A stretch of DNA of 64,000 nucleotides from Pseudeuparius sepicola (lineage: Eukaryota; Arthropoda; Insecta; Coleoptera; Anthribidae), in assembly GCA_963920635.1 (NCBI GenBank), contig OY987298.1:39277787-39341786 (forward strand), read 5' to 3'. This document shows, piece after piece, positions 33,195 to 44,110 of this stretch; the stretch's first letter is position 1; every line of letters begins with the position of its first letter. The position numbers and the translations under genes are program-made. The notes beneath the pieces were generated by a model, which was given only the letters and a program-made list of their open reading frames with translations, was not told where the DNA came from and searched no databases.

Positions 33195-35610
33195 ACAAAC
33201 GCTACGCTCCCCTTTTCTCCGACGACGCGACGCGAGCAGTGATGCGAAATTAGAATTTTGCGGCTAAAAATACTTTTTATTTTAATCGATTTATAAAACC
33301 AGATTCCATATCGACCTTATTTTTTTCGACGTGATGAAAACAAACGTGCGAGTCCCCGCATGTGACGCAATAGGTATAATAGAAAAAAAATGAGTTGGAT
33401 CTAGGAATATCTCCCGTTTGCTTTCAAACTGTTGTCAAAATAAGCAAAACCTATTAAAACCTATACAGAATGATTCGCAATCAAACACCACTCGTAGTAG
33501 AGCGGTGTTCTACTTAAAACATTGGGCAGTCCTTTTCTTTTTTTCTTTTTGTTCAAAGCCCTCATATAAGTTGGCTTGATAGATATTGATGGTATTAGAC
33601 ACATTATGTCCTCAGATGATAATAATTATCATCAATTATGTTACAATACGCCAGAATGCGTGCGACGTAAGGGGGAAGAACTCGCAAATATTTTAGAATT
33701 AGTCACAGTTCAGGGGCGTAGCTCAATTTTGTGTAACTCACTGACTTAATTTTCATATAATTGTTATTTAATTTATTGTTAATATTGGATATGGAGGAAG
33801 GCAAACCCTTATAGGTAACATTGGCAATTATTTCTCGTCCTTGAGAATGCAACGTTCTTCCCTGTTTACTCATTTTGCACACGTTAACTCCCGAACATAC
33901 GAAACGCCACTGAGCTCTCTGAGCCGGCGGAAAAAACTTGCCAGCGGCCTAAAAAATGAGGTCTGTATGGTAGCCCAAATACGCAGTTAACTTTACGTAC
34001 TATAGAAACAGGCACAAAACGCGTTGGCTAACTGATTTTGTCAGCCTACTCCTTGGCAGAAGTGCTGTGTTGCCGTATTTCAAATGCGATGGTAGACGCG
34101 ACGATGTTGAAAAAAATATAATAGGTGTTTTATCACACCGCGTTAAAAATAAATGATAAACAAAGATGGGCAAGTGGTCCCGTGATGCGAGCTTTATTTT
34201 TTCGGTATAACAGAGTTCAGAAATTCGGCTTCAATATGATAAAACTTGTATTCGACAATAAATAACGACTGCTCGTATAGGAAATCTCGCAACGCTGTCC
34301 GCATTCTTTAGAAACGTTTTCTTTCGTGCTTTGGACTATATAGCATAGACAAAGCTACACATAGACTGTCAGAACCATTGTTGAAATTTTTGCACTCTAC
34401 ACAGAATATTTTGAATTTTTTTTTATATAAAAACTAATAACTAAATTAAAATACCTACACCTCAACTTAGTATCGAGTTTTAAGAATTCTAAGAGATTAC
34501 AATAATTTATTTGTTTTCAATTCAAAATTAAAGTTTGAAAGTTGGTGTAGCGGGATTTTTGCGGACGGTTTCAAAAATGCTTCTGAGTATCTATGGCTCC
34601 TTTAATCTATGATAATGTTCACAAAAAAAATTATAAAGAAAGATGTGACAGTCGACGATATTATACGACACTACTGTTTCGGGACCTTAGATAAGAAAAG
34701 AGAGAGGGAGCCTAACAGCGCTCGCGGCCGTCTTACTGACTACGACATCGGACGACAGGCCAGCGGCGTAGCATGAAACGATTTCTTAGCCAATATCATA
34801 AAAAAATGCTAAAAATGAAAAGGTAGTTAATTTTGACTTACACGTAATTTAAAAAAATATATTTGCAGATAATTTCCCAAATATAAAGCTAATGTCAAGT
34901 GCTGAAATATATTTATTTTAGGCGATTTAATATATAAATAAAATAAATAATACACGCCCATATTTTATGAAGCTATCATAATAAATTAAGAAATTTTTAA
35001 TTAAAACCATGTTAAAAAATAATTATATTGGCCCTATTTACAAACAAAACAATGCACTTTATACTAAAAGGTAGAAGGAATTTGAAGGAGTTATATTGAG
35101 AAAAAAATAAAGTTTTAGGGCATCTTTCAAAGGTAGCTTGTTAAATATTTACCTGTGAAACGAAATCCAGGGCTCTTGCTTTTCACTTCTGATTTTGCAA
35201 CCAAACTCTGAACAATTATTCAGCACCGTAAGAGTATCTTTTCCCCTTAATCACTGTTACTTTTAATTTAAAAATTCACGAAATTAACTAAGAACGTACT
35301 CGCTTTGTCTGCCTCATATAAAATGGCGGCTGTTCAAAACGAAGTAACAAAATCTATAAACGGCAGGCGCGGTGTCCTCTCTCTTTCCTTGTCTAAGTTC
35401 GGGACGGTGATCCCTCATCACTCATCAGTATAGCTCACCCGACTGCCAGGTGGTGCAGACATTGTGTATAACAAGAATTAATCACAATGAAGTATCAACC
35501 AATCACCTAAACAATCAATCGATTACGGAGTATTATAACAACAGCACACCCGAAAGTGCGCAGTAAATTTATGTTTAACAGTCGCATGGAGAACTCTAAC
35601 GTGTATCCGA
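33195..35610. other. AT-rich region, nothing recognised
   Basis: About 2.4 kb without coding potential or visible repeats. A slightly GC-richer, CpG-bearing stretch lies near 34700-34780. Confidence 0.45.
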
Positions 35611-36782
35611 TTAACGGAGAACGGGAGGGTCACCTGCTGACCCCAAGATATTGAAAATACAGAACGGGTGGGGGGTTAGCGCCTGACCCCTGGTTTTAGG
35701 TAACAATGAAAAAGATTTTCGTGTTTTTAAAAATAGAGACTAATTAAAACACGAAATGTTTTGTTTATTTTTTTATTTTGAAGATTGAAAAAATAAAACT
35801 GTAATAATAGGTACACTTGTTAACAAAAAAAAAAAACACAAAACTAGACACACTGCGTGTACGTTACTTCGTGTTTTTTAGTAGCAGTGTGCCTTGGACA
35901 CGCATATTTGTCGCACATTTAGTGCATGCTTTCATATATTTTCTATCAGCAGATCTAAGACAAATTGCACATCTGCCTTTTTTGGGTAATGTTTTGGAAG
36001 CTAATCGAGTTGCAATTCCAGCTGGTTCTTTGCGAACTAACCCCTCTTGATGTTGAAGCCTCTTGTGCACATTCAAAACCAAAAACTTTTAATCTATTGA
36101 CATAATTTTTTGGATTCCAGTTTTTTTGTGCGCGGTTGGCCATATTCAGTTTACACAACAGCGTACCTAACTTTTCAGAAAATATTTTCTTCCTGATTTT
36201 TTTGGGATGTTCTCGTTCCCAATCTTTGTTTGCGTTTGAGTTATAATAAAGTATAATTTCGGGTTTGTCGTAATTCACTTGCATGTCATGGCTACTGGGT
36301 GGATAAAACTGTTACTACCTTATTCTTTTTGGGAACATAACTAACAAGAGTGTGTCTTCCTCTAAAAGCAAACCGCACCGTACCCGGCAAAGACTTTTTT
36401 AGAGCTGGTGGTCTCAGCTCAAACGGAACATCCCTTCTGTTGCTCATTATGGTGCCAACTACAGTAAGATTTTTCTCCAACAGTTCTGTCGATGTAGAAA
36501 TGAACGCAAAATGTAGCACATAAACACAAGAAACACCTCTGTTCTCAACGATAACCGCTATATTACTGAATGCAACAATGACACTCTGCTGCGAAATTAT
36601 TCGTATTTGTGTTGTGTACTACCGAACCTAAAAATATTTCTGGAATGGACAACTGCACATCATTTTGCTCGCAAAACTCCATTCTTAAATGTCTTAAAAC
36701 TTAAAAAAAAACAAATTTCATGAATAAAAAAGTTATTTGAAAAAAATTGGGTTGGAGTCAGGTACTGACCCCCCTGTTCTCA
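35611..36782 (-). mobile_element. piggyBac-type transposon relic
   Basis: A TTAA, the piggyBac target, is at 35611-35614 and is followed by GAGAACGGGAGGGTCACC. The same motif repeats at about 35661 (AGAACGGGTGGGGGGTTAGC) and appears inverted at 36755-36782. These would be the terminal and subterminal repeats. A minus-strand transposase relic lies between them. No second TTAA is at the right edge, so that end has decayed or the border is elsewhere. Confidence 0.65.
35864..36519 (-). pseudogene. piggyBac transposase relic (C-terminal half)
   Basis: Three adjoining minus-strand frames show piggyBac order. From 36519: TSTELLEKNLTVVGTIMSNR, then DVPFELRPP and TLVSYVPKKNKVVTVLST, the core just after the second catalytic Asp. 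The Asp itself is lost, since VLHFAFIST stands where the DNFFTS-type motif belongs. From about 36284: KPEIILYYNSNAN, after which the GGVD-x-x-DQ motif with the third Asp is missing and the frame resumes in the C-terminal helical part. At 36082-35864 the Cys-rich end appears: KKGRCAICLRSADRKYMKAC, then TKC. So two catalytic Asp residues are gone and at least two frameshifts exist. Confidence 0.85.
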
Positions 36783-37137
36783 ATGCAACTGTTACACGTC
36801 ATAAAAAGGCCGTAAATAGACTACAAATTAAATCTGTGAAATACAAAAAAAATCGAGCAATATTTGGTTTGAATAGTTTTATTACTTTCAGAGATATTAT
36901 TAAAAATATATTTATTTTTTTGCGAACTTTAACACCCTGATATAACTTCCTTCGTGAGCCTCCAATTTAAAACTTAAACCCCCTGTATACATACTGCTAC
37001 TGCGTGAATCGTTTATCGCTAAATGTAAAACTAATTTAACGTTCAGAAACTACTACTCAACTATGGAGGACCCAATATGTCCCGTCTAGACGTATAGTCC
37101 GAGGAAGATGAGCACAACCAACCACAACGAACCAACG
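36783..37137. other. Region without a recognised gene
   Basis: AT-rich DNA with CCCCTGTATAC at about 36980, another TACAGGG-type end. No gene. Confidence 0.4.
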
Positions 37138-37335
37138 TCCATGTGACATTGGCTTTTTAATATGAAGTCGTTGAACTGACTCGGCCGCGCCGCAGTAAAC
37201 TTACATATGGCATTGAAACATCAATAAAATCGTAAAAATAAACACTTTATTGCGCAGAGGTATTTATTTTGCCGTTTTGCGCGTGGCGGGCCCGGCTCAA
37301 CCCCGTGACGGATCGGGCCCATTGGGCCCCGACGG
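37138..37335 (-). repeat. Dispersed repeat E, copy 2 (inverted)
   Basis: Reverse-complement match to 32989-33194. GC-rich on its right side, with CGGGCCC and GGGCCC palindromes. The minus-strand frame keeps IRHGVEPGPPRAKRQNK, comparable to copy 1. The DNA between the two copies includes the piggyBac relic, but whether E marks the ends of one larger element is unknown. Confidence 0.65.
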
Positions 37336-37572
37336 CGAGGCGAGGATCGCCGCGGCCGGTCTTGCCTCGGCTGCGGCTTTGCGAGTTTTTCTTTTTCGGG
37401 AAAACAAGGTTTTACCATTAAATTTTTTTTGTCAGCAAGAAAAATGGCAACTAGATACACATAAGGGTGCGAGCAATTCATGAATTTCGAAGAAATGCAT
37501 TTTTATACGCTTTAGTTTAGCCCGTAATAATTATATCATCCTGTTTATTTATACATTTCTGTGGTTTCAGGG

Positions 37573-39291
37573 CGAGGGGGAAATCACTGGCAAAATTATT
37601 GTGTACACTAAAATTCCAAAAAATGCCAAAAATGCCAGATTTAGATTAAAAAATAGCAACAAAAATGGAAAATAATTTAAAAAATGCCATAAAAGTCCCC
37701 AAAAACACCAAAAAATTAAAAAAAAAATACCGAAAATTCCAAGAAATTCCAGGAAATTCCTAGAAAATACCAAAAATTCAAAAAAAATACATTTTTATTT
37801 GAAACACCATGAAACGAGAATTAAACAATAAAATGGTTCTAAATAAATCGTATGAGAGAATTCGAATAATAAAATGAAATGGTATTTTTCTTCAAGCAGG
37901 CTACTTACACGTGTTTCAAAAATTGCAGATCCGGATGTACATACCTAATACATTTATTTTTTGGGCTCCTTAATAAAAGTTCACCCTCTATACGATTTTT
38001 TGATAATTCAAGGCAGGGATATAAAGTTACATACACTAGTGTTGAATGCCACGTAAGTATTTGTTTTTTTGTCATACTTTCAACAGGCGTCAAATAAATT
38101 ATCAAATTGACCAAACCAAAACAAGAGGCAAAACCAGTCACAATTTACTGAAGAAATACAGGTTGTTTCAGTTTTAAATTGACAAACTTTGGGAAACAAT
38201 AGAACTTTTAAAAATAATGCCACTTTCTTGTATACACTTAATGTCTCCATTGGATCCCTAAGGAATGTACAGGGTGTTAAATTTCGCAGAAAAAGAAAGA
38301 TATTTTTTTAATATATCTGAAACTACATGGATATTTGCCGAAGGGTCATCAGGTTCTGCAGTAGGTGTACAAATCTGTATGCAGGACAGCGGCAGTACTT
38401 CGGCAGGACTGTGCAGTAGCTATGTGTGCAGGACTTTCAAGTACCTGTGCAGGACTCTGCAGTTCCTGTGCAGGACCCTGCAGTTTTTATGCAGGACTCG
38501 GCAGTACTAGAGCAGAACCATGCACTACCTATTGATGCAGGACCTGCATATTTATTAGGTACTGCAGCTTTATGCAGTAAGTAGGTGTATCTGAAGGCCC
38601 CTAGATATTTGCCCTCAAACATTATGAGATTCTAAGAAGCCGTGCAATAGTTATTGCCTGCAAAATATTGGTCAAAATTAATAAATCACCTTGTACATAT
38701 ATAAAACAGGATAATAATTGAGAATATTATGGAAAGGTGAGCAAGGGATAGATGTGGAAAAGAAGGAATTATCTGCTCGAGTATCGGGGGACCTTTAGAA
38801 ACCTATTTTCGGATTATACACTTATTATTATAGACAAAATTGTCGCATATTTTCAAATTTTGTAATACATTTTGGCCACGCTTTTGACGGAAAAAAAAAA
38901 TGACAAACCACTATTATTGAGTTGTAACTAATGGGCATAATGTGCAGAAAGCGGATCATTCGCATTAAATTAAATCTTCAAGTCGGGACTGCTTAGTCCG
39001 GCCTTGAGCTTTCGGGCATGCACATTATTATAGAAATGTGAATGGTGAAAAAATATCAATTAATGCTAAAAAATATCAAGAACATATTGGGGAAATACCA
39101 ATAAATTAAAAAAAAATGACAAAAAATTCCAAGAAAATGCCAAAAAATTCCAAGAAAATACCAAAATTGCCAAAAAATTCCAGAAAATTCCAAAAAATGT
39201 CAAAAATTACAAAAAATTCCAACAAATACAAAGAAAATGCCAAAAATTACAAGCACGTGTACACTAAAATTCCTCAGTGATTTCCCCCTCG
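37573..39291. mobile_element. Non-autonomous transposon with A-rich iterated ends and 8-bp TSD
   Basis: Perfect 17-bp inverted repeats CGAGGGGGAAATCACTG (37573) and CAGTGATTTCCCCCTCG (ending 39291) are flanked by a perfect 8-bp duplication TTTCAGGG (37565-37572 and 39292-39299). That length suggests hAT. Both ends carry arrays of AAAATTCCAAGAAAATGCC-like units (about 37610-37790 and 39085-39255) in the same orientation, plus a direct GTGTACACTAAAATTCC (about 37600 and 39256). The interior holds a GCAGGACT minisatellite and a TACAGGGTGTT end at 38268. No transposase. Confidence 0.85.
38355..38580. repeat. Degenerate minisatellite, GCAGGACT...CAGTACC units
   Basis: About ten diverged units of 20-30 bp built around TGCAGGACTCTGCAGTACCT. 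The open frame through it repeats CRTLQFL, as expected for tandem repeats; I do not regard it as a gene. Confidence 0.7.
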
Positions 39292-39299
39292 TTTCAGGG

Positions 39300-39947
39300 T
39301 GCTTAAGTTGGATTTTGGCGAAAATGTGGTGAGGTGATGTCATATATTAAATAGCACTAAGCAAAACTTTCTAAGTCTGACAAATAAATTAAATGAATTT
39401 TGAAGTGAGTACAACTGGCAAAATAGTTTTTCTTGTGAGCAAATCATCATATAAGAATAATAATTGTTAAAGAAATAAATCAGGATAGATAATATTCTTA
39501 AGTCCATATTTTCCATAAAAAAAAAAAGTAAAATCCTTGCACCCATAAATTAGTTTAAATCTACTTACAAAATAAAATTTATATTATGACGTCAGCAGGT
39601 TGCTTTGTCGTATTTTATCATAAAATAATAGCCCGGGAGCAAGCGACATTTTTCATTGCGACATTTTATAAAGCTTATCTTAATCACTCCTAGTGAGACA
39701 ACGATTGTCAGCGGTATGTCGAACATGTTAAATTGAAGATGAAAAACGCTGAAACTTTTTCTGTTCTTTATTCACAATCCAATGAAATAAAAAATGACAC
39801 CCCAAATTAGGAGAGCTAGCGTCAAGGCATAAGAGGTCAAGAGGACCTTTTTTATGTGATATACATTATGTATATCACTATACATAGTTCACTTTTTAAG
39901 AAAAATATAACATTTTGGCAAAAAGGCGATACAATAGTATATTTCCT
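39300..39947. other. Region without a recognised gene
   Basis: AT-rich DNA. A short palindromic stretch TGATATACATTATGTATATC occurs at about 39857. No gene. Confidence 0.4.
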
Positions 39948-40690
39948 AACAAGTGCGCAAAGTGCCACTTTTCCGCACGCGATTTCAGTTGGCTGAACGA
40001 CGCGTAGCGGAGTTCAGCCAAGAAATCGAGTGTGGAAAAGTCACTTTTCGCAAGAGTTAGGAACACTATTTTTTCTACGCGCGTGCTGAAAAGTAAGACA
40101 CTTTTCCGCACGCATTTACTTTTCCGCACGCATTTTAGTTTAGAAAGTGTCACTTTTCCGCGCTAGTGCGGAAAAGTAGTGCGGAAAAGTACTTTTCCGC
40201 ACTAGTGCGGAAAAGTGACACTTTCTAAACTCTCTTTCCGCACGCTTGTAGAAAAAATATTTATAGGTTATATCAAAAACAAAAAAATAGTCTCACATTT
40301 GAATTCTTCGTAATAAAGAAACACAACCCTAGTTACTTCCCTTATTTTTCCGAACGGCAATGTGGAAAAGTCACTTTCCGCAAGAGTTAGGAACACTATT
40401 TTTTCTACACGCGTGCGGAAAAGTAAGACACTTTTCCGCACGCATTTACTTTTCCGCACGCATTTTAGCTTAGAAAGTGTCACTTTCCCGCACTAGTGCG
40501 GAAAAGTAGTGCGGAAAAGTACTTTTCCGCACTAGTGCGGAAAAGTGACACTTTCTAAACTCTCTTTCCGCACGCTTGTAGAAAAAATATTTATAGGTTA
40601 TATCAAAAACAAAAAAATAGTCTCACATTTGAATTCTTCGTAATAAAGAAACACAACCCTAGTTCTTTCCCTTATTTTTCCGAACGGCTA
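39948..40690. repeat. 330-bp tandem duplication rich in GTGCGGAAAAGT palindromes
   Basis: Two head-to-tail units, 40031-40360 and 40361-40690, repeat at exactly 330 bp with few differences. In each, a palindrome of about 94 bp (40138-40231 in unit 1) is built from ACTTTTCCGCACT and AGTGCGGAAAAGT blocks. Over ten copies of the motif occur in the region. An extra hairpin with the same motif precedes unit 1 (39948-40070; inner stem TTGGCTGAAC/GTTCAGCCAA). No coding capacity. This could be a transposon end or a protein-binding array. Confidence 0.8.
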
Positions 40691-41216
40691 TGTCGAGTAT
40701 TATATCGTCGGGAAGCTCTAAAAATGCCTGATTTTTTTTCAGACCATGGCCAACTATGGTTTCCATTAAAAAAAAACTCAAGTTTGTGTCATACCTCGAA
40801 AATGGCAGCTGTCACGAAAAGTAGGACATGGCAACCACATTGGGGACACAATTCCCTCCAACTTTTGTATGTACTCTTTTTATCTAAAATCAGAAATAAC
40901 GAAATTAGATAAATTAGAATAAATTTAATGGCGAAAATTTCGTTTTTTCAAAATATCTAGTATGCCATAACTTTTTTCAAAAATCCACAAGGTGCGTAAA
41001 ATTGGGCCTAGAAAACTGCAATTCTTTCCCCACTTAACCTTTGTTCGAGCGCTGCTAGTTTCCGAGATCCCCATACTGATCATAAAAAAACTCACCCTGT
41101 ATAATCTGTATATAGAAAATTTACAAGCTATATAATGTGAAAGGTTTAATAATCTGAGTAGGTAGGTATATGGCACCCGTAGCATAATATATTACTGTGA
41201 AGATAACGCTGATGAT
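40691..41216. other. Region without a recognised gene
   Basis: AT-rich. Contains CACCCTGTATAATC at about 41093, a reverse-oriented TACAGGG end. Short frames without domains. Confidence 0.4.
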
Positions 41217-41457
41217 TTTACCAGTCCTGGCCTGTCGTCTTCAAGTCCCATCCATTCGGCGAGAAAACCTTGTAGAGCTGCCCAGCCCACCCGGCAGGAT
41301 GTTTACCGGCGAGAGGAAGTAGCCTAACGATCTGTTGGGCGTGCGTTATTTTGGGGATGTGCAGATTTCGCCTCTCAAGGACAATAGGTGTTTGTTTCCT
41401 TAGGATGGGAACGTGGCAGTAGTGGGTCGGGTGCCAAAAACAAGTTTTGCTTTTTTT
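41217..41457 (-). CDS. Unidentified open frame without start codon, exon-like or transposon fragment
   Basis: Reading the minus strand from about 41454, a frame of about 80 codons stays open to a TAA at 41219-41217. It includes VPILRKQTPIVLERRNLHIP, then AQQIVRLLPLAGKHPAGWAG and VFSPNGWDLKTTGQDW. The DNA is distinctly more GC-rich than its surroundings, and the peptide has a normal protein composition with no low complexity. I do not recognise the family. It lacks an ATG, so it would be an exon, a transposon piece or a chance frame in a GC-rich repeat. No clear splice site was identified. Confidence 0.3.
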
Positions 41458-43689
41458 ACTTTACGTTATATTCTTCAGCTTGCATGTGAGTACATTTTTC
41501 GCTCTGTTTTATCTACATCATCAACCAATCAAGAGAGATAATTTCTAATTTTCTAGCCAGTTAGATTAACTTTACAGGGATATAGAATCATAGGACATTT
41601 TTTGAGTTTTTAAAATTACCGTGCTAAATCTGTGAGCCGCAGCCGTTAAAAAATATTAATAATTCAAGATAAACATAGCCGTTTTCAAAATATTTTTCGC
41701 TACATGTTCTTAAATACTTATAAGGATGACTTCCTATGGTAAAAATGCCCGGAATGCAGTTTGGCCACAGTGAAAATAGCTATAAAATGGCGCTGGTCCG
41801 ATTGTCTTATATAAATGCAATAATTAATTTGCAAAATCGAAACAATCCAGTCAATAGACGAAAATTAGGAGTTATTTTTAAGTTTGTGCGGAAATTTAAA
41901 TAATCGTTCAAAATAGACAAAACTCGTGCAAAATATAGCTACTTCAAACTATTTATAAGAAGTACCCCTAAATCTACCTTTAATGCGCCTATAACTTTTT
42001 GCAACACGATAGAAACTTCGCATAATAGTAGGGTTGTGCATAAATAAATGTAAGGTGTTAGCAATCGAACCCTTTTTGCAAAATTTGATTTCGTTTATTT
42101 TTGCAATTTTTATTGACGATTTAACGAATTCATGATTTTTAACGTTTAAGCCTCGTTTTCAAGATGATATACCTACCTTAGTCCTCTCATGATATGCCTT
42201 AGTCCTCTCATTTGTGATAGTAACGCTACTTGAACGGACCGACACTAATGAAATTATTAAAATCTAACGTAGAAAAATAAGTACAAAAAATTAAAAAGAT
42301 ATGGGTGAGACCGTGGGTCCAAAGGAGAAATGCACTAGATGCTTAACAAAGTCTAATAAGGGAACTTCCGGTTGGAGTTTTTTTTTTTCAGGTGATCCAA
42401 AAAATGTTTAACAAATTACTTGATACATAAGGGATTTGTTTTATTATTTTTGGGCCAAGATGAAACTACTCTGAGGCGATTATGTCTGCTTCCAAAAATA
42501 TTCGAAATGAGAGCGTTTGACATCGTGACGTCATTAGAAATACGTGCCAAAAATGGCACTTAATAATTATTATCTGTTATTTTCTTTAAAAAAGTTATTT
42601 GAAAAAGTTGATTGAAATTTGATTTTATCCCTACACGTTTCTCAGCAAAAATTACGAGAATAATAATTTTTGATTTTTGAAAAATATAAAAACTAATAAA
42701 TAAAACAACCGTTTCCTCTTTTTATGTTAGATGATCTTATTTATTACAGAATTATTTTTCAACTTCATAAGTCAATCTATGGCGCACCGAAATAAATACA
42801 ATTTATTAGTGTTTAGATTTTCTCAACAATCAAAAATTATCATTGTCTGGTCAAAATGAAACACACTGTAAATCAGTAAATGTTCATTGTTTGACACTGT
42901 CTTAAGATTTGACATATGGTTTGTAAACAATAAACTTGAATATTTTGTCATTGTTTCAAATTATACTTTTATACTAACCGAACAAAGATCACTGGAATTA
43001 AATTTGAATGGGTAATTGGCACTGATTAATTTATTATTATGCCACTTAGTTTTCGTCTTTGTTTAGTTATAAAACATAAAAATTGAAAAAATGACCAAAT
43101 TATCAAGTTATTTGTTTACCAACCAAATGCCACATCTTCGGTCAGTGTTGAATAGCGAATATTTTTCGTTAATATAACCTTTAATATAAAATATAACTTT
43201 AGGGGTACTCTACTCCAGGGTGCTTTCCACATTTTTTAAATTTATGTGTTTTAAGCAACATGTTCTTTCTGTATTTTTAAATAAACTTTTTATCACGAAT
43301 TACTTTTTTCTAAAAGTGGATAATAAAAATACTTCTCCCTTTCTATCACTATTCCGGAGACCCACTGTATAGCATTTTCCCTAGTTCACCTATAAATATT
43401 TTTAAATTACTTCTAAACACACTACAATAATTGTAATAATTATCGATTTACAGATAAGTATAGTAATAATTTTCCACTTGCCCCCTGCTGGTCACTTATT
43501 ACATTTTATTATCCAGACATACTTTCTAATACGGAAAATGGAAATTCTAACACAGTACCTCGCTCGATTGATCTTAATTAGAATACATTTTAAAAACTGT
43601 TTATTGATTGTACCTATAGCATGTATACGTCATATCTATAAACATGTTTTCCAGTGTATCCACCCGTTTCCTAGTAATTATTCTAGATT
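41458..43689. other. AT-rich region, nothing recognised
   Basis: About 2.2 kb of AT-rich DNA without genes or visible repeats. One duplicated phrase, ACCTTAGTCCTCTCAT and GCCTTAGTCCTCTCAT, stands at about 42177-42211. Confidence 0.45.
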
Positions 43690-44110
43690 TTATTAATATA
43701 TTATGATGGAAATTGTTGAAAAAGTGACCTCGACCGCTCCTGCTGGACAGAAATATTGCTTGGCGTAAATCAAAACACGACGTACTGCCTGGCCCGCTGC
43801 GACCCTGAGATTAGTTTCATATTGCAAATCGGTAAAGTAATTAAGGCTCCTTTTCAAATGAGAAATCGGTTACTTTTTTACCGGCAGCTGGAAACGCGCT
43901 CCGCGCAAATTAGCTACTCCGAATAGTCGGATTATAAATAAAACAAAAATACGCCGCCACTTCCCCTACTAAATTACGTTTTTGATGGCTTTCATAAACC
44001 TACACGACATCCACTAATTAATTATGCCAAATTTTAATTTAAAGGCGACATAATATATCCACTCGTATTTTTGAATTTGCCAACCGTGAACGGCGTACGC
44101 AAAAATGATT
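43690..44110. promoter_or_regulatory. Candidate regulatory DNA
   Basis: High-complexity stretch with moderate GC between AT-rich flanks, no repeat and no frame. It contains homeodomain-type sites (TAATTA at 43838, TAATTAATTATG at 44015), a CAGCTG E-box at 43885 and TTCATAAA at 43991. Such clusters occur in enhancers but also by chance in AT-rich DNA. Confidence 0.2.

Noticed and set aside
38265..38510. 81-codon frame with repeated CRT motifs as a secreted Cys-rich peptide
   Set aside because: The repeats are a direct read-out of the GCAGGACT minisatellite, and the frame lacks gene context.
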